From: Pogona vitticeps | Taxonomy: Eukaryota; Chordata; Lepidosauria; Squamata; Agamidae | DNA length: 64,000 bases | Assembly: GCF_051106095.1 (NCBI RefSeq) | Contig: NC_135794.1 | Span: forward strand, 24,678,747 to 24,742,746 | Direction: 5' to 3' | Shown here: positions 13,801 through 25,800 of the stretch, one piece after another | How positions within the stretch are numbered: position 1 is the first letter of the stretch | Layout: every line of letters starts with the position of its first letter | Translations under genes and position numbers: made by a program | The notes under the pieces: model-generated | The model's input: only the letters and a program-made list of their open reading frames with translations | The model's database searches: none | What the model was told of the DNA's origin: nothing

Positions 13801-16800
13801 ACACTGTTCTGCTGTTGCAAATTTTAGTGCCATGTATGCAGTGGGTCCAGCCCCAAGCAACGGCTGGTCCTCCAGTGCTTGGCCTGGAATTTCCACCCGA
13901 CCTAACCTGCTCAGTCAACAGAGAAACATGAGGGGAGGATCTCAGGTCGCTAACCTATGTGTGAGAGAGATCAAGTTCTTCTGTAGTAAAACCTCATTTG
14001 TAAAAATAATAATAATAATAACCATCCGGATCACTTTTTCTTAGAAGAAAAAACTCATGACAGAGTAACTCTCTCTCTTTCTCTCTGAGATGGCCACCTC
14101 CCACAGAATCACTAAAATAATGAGCGTAGATACTGCTATCCCGGATTCACAGCATAAAAAAAGAAATACTTCAAAATCAAACGTAGGACATTCCATTATA
14201 TATATTTATTCTTTCTGTTGTACCTCTGACCTTCTAAGTTTCATAGCTGATGTTCAGAGTAAGCTGTGAAAGGCGACATATTAGTTTATCTAAACACATG
14301 CTTTCCTTTTTTACTTATAAGGATAAAAACTAGGTTTGTGCAGATTTTGGATTCCAGACCACAAACCTGCCTAGGGAATTTGGTATATCGACATAGTATG
14401 TCCCCCCCAAACCCAGATTTTCACAGCTCTCGGAAAACCTGCTTCAGCCTTCCCCTGCTTTTTGTCAGTATGTTCGCCCGATGCTTTCAGATCAGAACGA
14501 GTGCGAAGAAGGGATTCACGACTGTGACTCAAAGCAAATGACGTGCAAAAATCTGATCGGCACCTACATGTGCATCTGTGGACCGGGATTCCAGCCTAGG
14601 CCAGATGGGGAAGGTTGCACAGGTGAGTGAAGACACGTCCTTCTCTCTAGAAAATAGACTCGTCAAGGCAGGCAGCAAATTCATTTCCAGGAGGAGCGGC
14701 TGTTAAGGCAGGTCGGATTGGGTGGCTCTCGGTAACGTGATTTCCCAGCAGGACGATCCCTCTCCCTTCCCATGAACAGATAAAATAAATTCCCAAACCA
14801 AGGTCCTGCCCCCGCATAAATGTGTTGATGGAAGTTTTATTCTTCCTCCCTGCATTTTCCTCCTCCTCCCCTCCCCCCACCAATGGAAATGAAATCTGTT
14901 TGCACTGTAAAACGATTCCTTTGGATCGCTCCTGAAATTGCTTAGTGGGGCTATTTTATACAATTCAAAGGCCATTATTTCTTAGTGCATTTAAAATTTC
15001 TCCCTATAAATATCTATCCTCTTTAGAACCACATGAACAGGTTTACAGTGTGTGTCAGTGAACAGGGAATTAATGTATGTTAACGATATGATTCTGTGAC
15101 ATTTTATTGACCCTATACAGATGAGAATGAATGCCAGAGTAAACCTGGGCTGTGTGAAAACGGACGTTGCATCAACACGCAAGGAAGTTACCGGTGCGAA
15201 TGCCACGATGGATTCAATGTCAACGAAGCCCAGAATGAATGCATAGGTAAGTATGAGAAGCAGAGAAGGGAAGGGTGGTCTGGAGAAACCAATGATCCAT
15301 GTTTTGACTACTCGTTTATGGTTTTGCCTGCTTTCGCCTGTTATTTGGCCATAATAAGTCCAACTGACATCCACGGTGTAGCTGTTTCCCTGTTGTGGGA
15401 GGCAACTGGGGGTGTTACTGGAGTTGTCCAGGTCACAGGAGAGGAAGAGGCTCTAAGCACAGCTAGGTCTCTTAAATGTTGGTGGTGGAAACGATGGGAA
15501 GTCCTGCGCCACCAGACTCGTGGGACTCCTTCAGACATGTGCGTACATCATTAATCCCATAGCCGGTGGAGGCTGAATACAAAGAAAGAACCCCCACAGA
15601 AAAGCATTCTGTTTGAGGTTCGTTGGAATGGCATGATGGTTTTAACTGCTGTGATGGCTGTTTCATACATTCAAATGATCTCTTGACATGACAGCCACCC
15701 GATGATGGATGTGCCTGGGTGAACTAGCCCTTTCTCAGTAAATGCAGGTGTGTCTCTCCCTGCTCTTTCCCGGCATCCAGCTGACTTCATTGCCCTTCCA
15801 CACCAGGGGTCCCTCAAGCACGGATGCACATAAGCACACCACATACCCTGTCTCCCTCCTGTCCCAAGCATCTCGGAAAGACGCCCCACCATGGCTGGAA
15901 TTGTCAGGACGCATTTACAAGGAGGGGCGGATTAAGCGGGTGCATGGACCCCTTCTCTTTGACCTCAGCCAGGCTTAGGTCACTTCTGCTTTTTTTTCCC
16001 CAACCATTTTTCGGAAAACCTTTGGACTCTGATGATTCACTTCTTCTCTCCTCCTCCTTCGGGATCCGATCGCAAGGGCCGAGCGCTCGATCCGGGCAGG
16101 ATTTCCCCTTTACTAACGATCTTTTCTTTCTTTTCCTCAGACGCCTTGTCCTCTTTCTTCTTACTGCCTGGCTCTCCCTCTCCCTGTTGCAACTCACTAA
16201 CGATGGCTAAGTATGCTCCTCTTTCGTTTACCCTCAAATTCCTTCTCGCCCGGGGCCCTTGCCCAAACCCAGCTCACGGCTGCTGACATTTCCCAAACTA
16301 ACAAAGGGCCCTTAATTTGCATTTCTTCCGCAGACAACCGAGAGGGCTACTGCTTCACCGAGGTCTTGCAGAGCATGTGTCAGATTGGCTCCAGCAACCG
16401 GAACCCCATCACCAAGTCCGAGTGCTGCTGCGATGGGGGGCGAGGGTGGGGCCCCAACTGCGAGATCTGCCCCTTCATGGGCACCGTCGCCTTTAAAAAG
16501 CTTTGTCCCCACGGCCGTGGATACACCACCGATGGCGCAGGTACGTCCTTCCGTTTGAACCCCGGGGGGGATCAGGAACATCTCTCCCACCCAATGGAAC
16601 ACTTCCCTGTCGTTTACGGCTTGTACAGCCAGCAAAGGGGCATTAAACCCAGTTGGCAGTTTTTTTGTTGGTTTGTTTGTTTGATGAATGGCCTTGGGAA
16701 GGGACGACAGAGAAGCCGGAGGACCCTGAGTTTTTTTCTCTCCACCCACAGTTTCCCCATTAGGAGTCTTAAAAGTGGCTTTTTAGATTCAAGGGGGGGG

Positions 16801-19800
16801 GGGGAATAGAGGATGCAGAATATAATTTGCCCCTTGTTCTAGTCGGTGGTTCGAGGTCCCAGTTGCTAAACTTGACCATGGAAGCACCCTTTGTGGAGCT
16901 TGACCCGCCCCTCTTGGGCTTATTCCTCCTTTCTGCGGGAAGACCATTCGGGACCAGTCTTATTCGGGAGGCTCAGCCGCCCCCCCTCGGCCTCTGGGAT
17001 CAGCAACGGCAAAGGCCGTATTCCTCGCTTCGGGAGGTGCAGCTTCCGTCCTGCCCTTTTCCTGCCCTGCTGCCTGTTTGGACTCTCAGCCGCAGAGGGT
17101 GCCAGCAATGGCCTGAGGGTCAGGGCATGGTCCCAAAGTGCAATTCCCTCCCCCCTTCGCTCGCCCGTCCCCCCCCCCAATTAGAAGGAGGAGAAATTAA
17201 GGGCTGTGGCTGTGAAGGCATCACCGGGGACACAAACCAAGTGGAGGGAAAAAGAGAAAAGGCCAGCCCGGGGCAGAACCTGGGAAGGGGACTCCCAACT
17301 GGTCCCTTCTTTTAAGGATCCTGGTTTCCTTCCCTTTTCTCAACAAGCTTCCTAAATGGAAGGAGCATGCCTTGATCCATAAATTATATCTGTCTGCTGC
17401 GGAAGCACAAGAGTAGCACTGAATCTAGGCATGCTGCTTGTTTTTTCCCCCCACTTCTGTTTTACCTACTCTATCGTCCTATTTACTGAATTGCAGATAT
17501 TGACGAATGCAAGGTTATTCACGACGTTTGCCGGAACGGGGAGTGTATCAACGAGAGAGGGTCCTACCGATGCCTCTGCAAGGAAGGCTACACCACCGAT
17601 ATCACGGGCACTCTCTGCATAGGTACGCTTTGCCCCTTTTTTTAAGAGGCACATGGAATGGGACACATTTTCGTGTTTATCCTACATGTACACTAGTCCG
17701 AGAACAGTGTTTTTTCTAGATGGCTAACAACATTAAAACTTCAAAGTTCGGTAAACAGACATGGGGGGAGGGGGGAGAAAGCAACCTTAAAATTTCACTA
17801 GTGTCGCAAATCGGCAATGACGTAAGATTCGCGGCACCCTAAAAACAGCACTGCTGTTCTCTGGTTCAATTTGACGAATTGTGCAAAGTTCTAAAAAGAC
17901 TGCAGAAAGCAGAAGGTGACCTCAAACCAGGGCATCTGCCGCAAAAGACATTCGGGGTTTGGATAGCCTGTGACTCAAGGCAGCACGGAGAAGGCTTTTT
18001 CTCCCGTGGCCTCCCATCATCCCCTGCCTGGACTCTGCAGGGGGGAGTCTTTGAAGATGACCAGGGAGCCCAGGCTGGTACATGTCAGAAAAGGGGAACC
18101 TTCAAGTCACTGGATTGCCGCCTGCCGCTTCCCATTTATATACTATCTGCGTGTCTTTGAATTCATGTCTTGGAGGGAAGGCGACATAGAAATGAAATGA
18201 GTGCATACACTTTTTGTTCTATCCTGTTCCTGTGTCACGTGGTGGTTGTTTTTTAAAAGAAAAAAAAACAGTCCACGCGAAAGAATGGGACTTTTTTTTT
18301 TGCACAAAGATGGTCCCCACTAGTCCCTTTTGCATGCAGTATTCCATAGGGTTCTGTCCTTTTGGATGACCCTTCTGTTTTGTTTTCAGATCTGAATGAG
18401 TGCAATCTGTCTCCAAAGCCTTGCAATTTCATCTGCAAAAACACCGAAGGCAGTTACCAGTGCTCGTGTCCCAAGGGGTACATTTTGCAAGAAGACGGAA
18501 GGAGCTGCAAAGGTAAGAGCCGCCCGAGGGCAATGACGTCTGGAAGATGGGCCTGGACCTCTCGTCGAGAATGAGTTGACACAGCCATGCCTCAGCGCGG
18601 CTTGGGAAAGCCGGGCTACTGATTCTCAGCCCAGCCAGCATGGCTGTTCAACCATGTGAAGAGGCAGTTGAGCGTCTACTAGCTCCTCCTTGGTTCAGGG
18701 GTCCAACTGCAGTCCTGCAGTCAAGACTATGCTTGCAGCCTGGGTTTGAACCTAGTGGGATTCAGGTCAGCGGCTTCAAAGTTGACTCAGCCGTCCATCC
18801 TTCTGAGGTCGGTAAATGGAGTACCCAATTGGTGTGTCAAACTGCAGTGTGTAAATGTGCAGCCTGCATAATTGTAAACTGAGCAGAGCGTGCTTTAAGC
18901 GTTATGGGGTGGTATATAAGTAGCACACTTTGCTTTTTGCTTTGCTTTATGGAGAACAAATTCTTTTCATTAAGTGTGCCAGTGCTTGAGGTAAACCTGA
19001 GAGATCAGGTTGGCTTCCTGGACTTGATCGTGCATCAGGACAGATGATGAATATGGGCTGAAACAACCTTGCGTGTGGAAACATCCAAACTAATCAAAGG
19101 CATGCATCCGTGCCATGATTTGCTCATCTATATATTTTGTCTTGACAAATAATAGTTTCATGATGCTTGAAAGAACTGGTGGCCTAACCTATTTGTGTGC
19201 TTGTGTCATAACACCTGGGCTAGTCTCTTAGGTTCCACCTTATTTTTTTGTTACAATACAAGGCTCATATTGCTTAGAATGGCTACCTCTTTAGACTGCT
19301 CTTGTAAACGTTACTGGTGCTGAACTGCTGCAAAAGAAGGCAGTGTTCTCTTTTGAGATGTCAAAGGGGCAGAGAGATTTGCCTGCTGAATAGATTCTGT
19401 TCTAGAGTCCCAGAAGAAGGGAAAGGGACTTCTCTTAAAATTAGCCAGGCAGTATTCCTTGGTGCACTTCTTGCCTGGATAGATTTCTGTCTTCCAGCTC
19501 CCTTGTAGAGATGATTGGCTGTAGGAGGAGACAAAACTGAAATAAGTTATTTCCTTTCCTTCCAGATCTTGACGAATGCGCCACCAAACAACACAACTGC
19601 CAGTTCATTTGTGTCAACACGATGGGAGGCTTCACGTGTAAATGCCCCCCTGGGTTTACTCAGCACCATTCAGCTTGTATTGGTGAGTAAAAAGATGATG
19701 AAGGAATTCTGCCCGTTTGTTTCTGGGCTGCACACAGGTAAACAAGGCTGCTAGGGGTGGCCTGGATGCCTGAACACACCCACACGTGTTCAGCACCTGC

Positions 19801-22800
19801 GGGTTTCAAAGTAACTTTGGGAAGAAGAAAATCCTGTGATGGCCCCAATCCAACATGGCCAAAGAGGGCTGAATACAGCTACCCAATCTGGAGCGTGGTG
19901 TAAAAAATCTCCCGTGTGACATCTGGCAGCCGGCCTTGCTTGTAAAACATCATTTTGAGGGGGGAAAAATACATTTTTCATGGGATCTCTGTCCCCGTGG
20001 AGCTTTTTGTTGCAGAGGCTCTTCGGCAGCGGCCACGTGGGTGACCCTGGCTGAGCAAACCCACTGACCCCCCTCCCCACCTGTAATTCTTCTAGATAAC
20101 AACGAATGTGCCACGGACGTCAATCTTTGTGGCTCGAAGGGCATTTGTCAGAACACACCTGGAAGCTTCACCTGCGAATGTCAGCGTGGCTTTGCCCTGG
20201 ACCAAACGGGTGCCAGCTGTGAAGGTATGCGCGCCGGGTCTGGGTGTCCTGCCGTCCTCTCCTCTGCGCCTCCACAACCCACAGATTCCATTTAAATGTG
20301 CATTCGCTCCCGCCTGCCCTGGCCCGGCTGACTTCCCTCTGTGTTGGCTCACCTTCATCCTGTTTCTCATCCTTTCATGTCTTCTGAGCTTGGTGCCACC
20401 TCGCAAACCTGATGTTCTGTTTCCCATCCCTTACACCCATTTGCCCGTGAGAGGGACATGTTTGTCCACCTATGTGCTTCAGTCTCTGCCACCACCAATG
20501 GATCACGTTTTTCAGATGGTGGTGATGGGAGGTCCTCTGCAATTTGTTCTGAACAGTAATAGTTTTAGGGGACAAACACTGTAGCTCATTAGCAGACAAG
20601 CTCTATGGAATCATTTTCTCCAGTCACTCCTGCACCTAAACTTCTCATGGGGATTAATCAGTACACAGAAGCCGCTTTAGACCTGACCTTGGAATGGCTA
20701 AACTCATTCTGTTATGTTAAGTTGCCAAAAATCTGGCCTTTCTCATTCGAACCAAGCATTTGCACATGTTTTTGAACTTAGGAGAGGTCCCGAGGTGTCG
20801 CCCTCGGTCATGCTATCATAACATGATAAATCAGTGGAGGTGCTATTCATGGGACACATGGAGGGAGGTTAACATTTGGTGCTCTATTTCTTGACAGCTG
20901 ATTGTAAGAAACAAAGACATCCCTGTGAGCAAATGATGCGTGGAGCTTTGTTGCACTTAAGGTGGAACAGAAGTGCTTCCACAAAGGAAACCCTTCCTGC
21001 TGGCTTTAGGAGCGAGTGAGAAGAACAGGCCCCAAAGCAAAGGGTGTTTCCAGTGGAGGAAGGCAGTAGCTCATTGTGAACCACGACAAAAGAAACTTAG
21101 ATAGTTGTTAACCCCCGTGCTGTGCTTCACGCTTATGGCCACAGATTATCCCTACAGGCTAGAGAAATACTACAAACCCTTCTACCTGTGCTTTGTCCTC
21201 CTCCTCCTTAGATGTTGATGAGTGTGATGGAAACCATCGTTGCCAGCATGGTTGCCAGAATATAATTGGGGGCTACAGGTGCAGCTGTCCGCAAGGATAT
21301 CTCCAGCATTACCAGTGGAACCAGTGTGTGGGTAAGAGCCCTTCCTCATTCTCTGTGCAGACAAAGCTATTGCTGTGTTAACGCTAAGATTTCAGCGTTG
21401 TGGATGACGTTCTGAAACTCGGCCGAGTCGGTTCAGAGACGAACGCTTATGTATCGTCATTGAAAAGGGAACAACGGGAAGGAAGTCCTTACAGTGACCT
21501 AGAATTGAGAGCCAGGGCCTGGATTCAACTGGAAAACCTCTGCTTGTAATTATTTATGTCACTCGGTCTTTAGCTGTGATTTCAGGCAATGTTCTTTCTG
21601 TCCTCGGAGAAACCATTCTGACGGAATGAAACTTTTTATGTGGATTAAACCACTGCCAAAGTAATTTTAACACTGCAGTTAGAAAGACAGGATCCCTCTC
21701 CCCAATTCTGCCTGGGCTACAGAGTGCAGGGGTTGTTTGCAAACCCTTTAAAGAACTGTCTGGTAGGGTGAACGTGGAGCCGCTCAGGTGCCTCCTGCAG
21801 GTAGAGAAAGACACTTTACCGGGAGGCCCCGACAGAGCAGGCTCTGGCAGAACGAGTCCTCCTTTTATTTTAATCATACCTTTGCTGTTTTAATATCAGA
21901 ACATTGATGGACCTGCCACTTCAAGGAAATATTTTAAAGGCTTGCTTATTATGCTGGGTGTCTCCATTTAAAGTTTCCATTGTCAATATGCCTCTTGATT
22001 TTTAGATATTAATTTTCTCAGCCTCAGCCTAAATTGTTGTGGAACTTACGAGTGACATTGCACAAATACAAGCAGATCTGTCAACAGCCAACACTTAAAT
22101 ATCTGTCAGGGGGAGAAATTGCTTTCCTGGAGCTTGACACCAAACCCACAACTGTTTCTTATCCTTCATTTGTCCCAAGTACCCTTTTCTTTCTCTCTCT
22201 CTCTCTTTCTTTTTCTTTTTTTCTTTCTTTCAAGAACAAATAAATTAATCTGTTGAAATGCAAAGTGGGTTTGTTCTTTGGCCAGTCTTTAGTGGTGATC
22301 TGTGCCTTTGCAGCTTTGCCAATAAAGTTACTCACGGAGAAACTTACTAATCACTTCAAGTGTAGGGCAGGAAGGATTACTCTCCATAGTTATGGGAAAC
22401 TAAATATGTGCAATGCAGCCTGCATGTCCCATCACCCATTTCCCTCCCCCCCCCAAAAAAAAACCAAAAACTCAGTGAAGGTTTTTTCCTGGTATCTAAA
22501 TGAACGAGTCCATTTGAGCTGGAGTCCATTCCATGGAGAGATGGGCCGTGACCGAAACCAAGAGAAGGAACCCCTGCGTTTGGCATGGTTTACCTTCCAA
22601 GGCCTATAAAAATGCCTTTCCTTGTCATCATGGTGCTGCTCTAAGGGAGGTCTCTGGTTTTAATTATGCTTAAGAAAACTTCCTGACATTTTTACACCAT
22701 CCTCCACTGGGAATGTAGATGTTTCGGCTCTGACAGTTGCTCAAAAATGTTTCTTGCTTTTTGGAAAGATGGGATGAAGGAAGGAGACATCTGATGTAAA

Positions 22801-25800
22801 TTTTCGAAAACGTTAATTTGCCCTTCCTTAAAGCTGTTGTGGTTCCATAATTGTTAGGAACGGGGTTGGGGGGAGCCCCAATACGCCCTTCCTTATAAGT
22901 GAAGCCCAAGTTGTCTCCCGGAGGGTGTTGCCAGGCTAGCAAAGGCAGCGGTGCAGATTCGGGGGGGGGGCGCCTCCAGCTGGACACTCAATGAGCAGCA
23001 GAGGATGGGAGCAGTTGGAGACTGCGCTGGGCTTACTCGCATGGTCCCGCTGAGCTTAAGCCTGGTGGTCATTGTCTTATTTTTTTTTTCTTCCTTAACT
23101 TTATAAAAGAGGCAGTCAAGGTTTCTTGACCCTTGGTTGCATTAACATTAGAAATACAAACATAGCTTCTCTAGTTGCTGTGATGGTGCTCACTGCCCTC
23201 ACCTTCAGAGACTTTTAACCTAAATTAGATTGAGGAGGCATCGCATTGCAGAGGAGAGACCGGACGAGCCCTCCCTCCCTGGTTCAGATCTCACTCACCT
23301 CTGCCACAAGCGCATGAAGTGGCCGTAGGCAGGCTGCCACCTTTCAGCTTCACAGCAAGGGGAGGGTCATAATGCTACGCTCCTGCCCCTTCTTATTAAA
23401 TTACTTTCATCTCCTTGAAACCTCCTGACATCATCCCAGAATAGGGATAGAAGACAACTTAGAAAAACAGATTTCTAACAAAGCAGAGCGGAGAGCTGAG
23501 CAGCATCTTGTGCATCAGTTCTGCCACAAACGTTTTGGCAAACCTGCCGGTGTTGCATCCTGTGTCCGTCTCAGATACACTGCAGCCTCAGATATTTTGC
23601 AAATACAGTCAACAGATTAAGACTTTTGTAAAAATGGGTGGTCTCTTCTGAGTAAGGCGTCCTAAACGAATAGCGCCAATGCAGTATTTTCTCTAACTCA
23701 GTCAAAATTGTCTTGTGAGCACTCACTTAAGGCAAATCTGTAATTAGCCATATTGCATGAAGAATGAGTAATGAATCATGTTTTGCAAATCACGATGTGC
23801 ATTAGTCAATTAATTTGGTCATTTATTAACTCAATTCTTTTTTTGCTTTCCTATTATAAAGAATAATTTTCAGAAGTTTGGCTGTCAGAACAATCTAATT
23901 GCCTGTTGAGTGAAAGCACGTTCAGTTGTGTCGAAATGATTGTGAATATTCATGCGCGCCCCTAGACTCAGGCAAAGCATAAGAGCAACAAATTGATCTA
24001 GGCTTGACTGACAGAAGGCCCATAGCTTCAAATTTGGTGGGGGACCCATAATCCTTTAGTTCAGAGGACCCTTATGAGTTCCCGTGGGATGTTTGCCTCC
24101 CTGTTCTTTTGACCAGCACCCTCTCCCCCCCGGCCCGCCCCCTGCCACCTGTGGCGATGGCTTGCTTGGGTCCGACAGAGCTTGTGTCGGTGGCTGGCTT
24201 TCCTAAGATGCTCAGAGAATGGGCGTGTAATTAATTCCCTTGGCTTCTTTTCCCAGATGAGAACGAATGCCTCAGCGCCCATGTCTGCGGTGGAGCGTCT
24301 TGCCATAACACTCTGGGCAGTTACAAGTGCATGTGTCCGGCCGGGTATCATTTTGAGCAGTTCACGGGAGCGTGCCAAGACGTCAACGAGTGTGGCTCTT
24401 CACAAGCTCCGTGCAGTTACGGGTGCTCGAACACGGAAGGCGGTTACGTCTGCGGCTGCCCGCCGGGGTACTTCCGAATAGGACAAGGGTAAGAGAAACT
24501 GGGCCTGAATCCAGTCTTGTGGACAGTCCAGATGGCTTGCGTTCAGATCATTGCCTCTCGCTGTGTTTGCTTAGCCAACGCATCTGAAAGCAGTTTAGAT
24601 TTCGCTTTTTATGTAAACGTTGTACCCTTTGTGTACAAAGGGTACAAAACGGCCCAGACCACATCAACACAGAGGCAAGCCTAGCTGCGCGTTTCCTTCA
24701 GGAATTTTAATGGAAGAGATTTAAATGTCTTGGTACTACTGCAGACGATGGTACAAAGAGCGCTGGGGTTGACTTTCTCCTGTCCTTCTGATTTCGTAGA
24801 CATTGTGTTTCCGGGATGGGTCTGGGCAAAGGCCACGGACAGGACCTCTCAGTCAGCGGTGAAGTTGATGACAACTCGTTATCTCCAGAAGCTTGCTATG
24901 ACTGTAAAATCAACGGCTATCCTAAGAGGGGCAGGAAACGGCGAAGCACCAATGAAACAGAGGCACTCGACGCAGAGGTAACGTCCTCGTTGAGCTTCCT
25001 TGTCTTGGGGTGGTGGGGCTTCGTTAGCTTCCCAAGAGCCTTTGCGAGCCGGGTCCTTGGCTTACCTACCTTCCTAATGCGGATTCCTGTGGGCCGACGC
25101 CATTGCTTAAAATCGAGGTGACTCCTATGTCTTTTGAGTGTGACTCCCTATGAACGGGAGTCCCAAGGCGTGCTTTGTGAGGCAAGATCATGATAGACTG
25201 CTTTGACTTGTAAATGGTAAATGGCACCTCCTTGTGAAATTCCTCTATTGGGACCTTTTCTCTTGCTCTGCTTTTCTGACTGGCCTTGGGTGGAGTTATA
25301 AGATAAAGGGGAAACCCGAGAGAGAGCTGCCCATTTCTGGTCTTTGGCTCACATTGAGCTCTGCCCTACGGCAGGGATTTCTAAGTTAACGGAGCAAATT
25401 AAATGCCTTAATATTACTACAGATATTGTTGAGAGTGCCTTACAATGAATCAAACAACGGGTCCATCTGACCTCTATAAGACATAGTATAGATGGCACAG
25501 GTTTTTATGTTTGTCCAGGTGCCGAGTCAGAGGTTTACTGCTGTGTGATCATGTGGAGGCAGGAGCCCATCGGCACAAATCCAAAGCGGTAGATTATTTT
25601 TGCTGCGGTGTGCAAAAACACATGTCCCATGAAATCAATGCCTCTTTCAGCCGTGGCTCTCGGAAGAGAGAGGAAATGGGGGCTCGGATGCCGTGCCCTT
25701 TATCCGCGGGGTTCTTCTGAAGTCATTGCCGATGGTTCAGAGGAGTCGGCTTTCGTAGGTTTTCACTGACACACTCATTTTTGGTGTCATGTCGGCACTG

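Noticed and set aside
16213-16809. 198-codon plus-strand frame around the TB7 exon
   Set aside because: Only 16334-16540 is exon; the rest is intron read-through, shown by the acceptor ccgcag, the donor gtacgt and the loss of homology on both sides.
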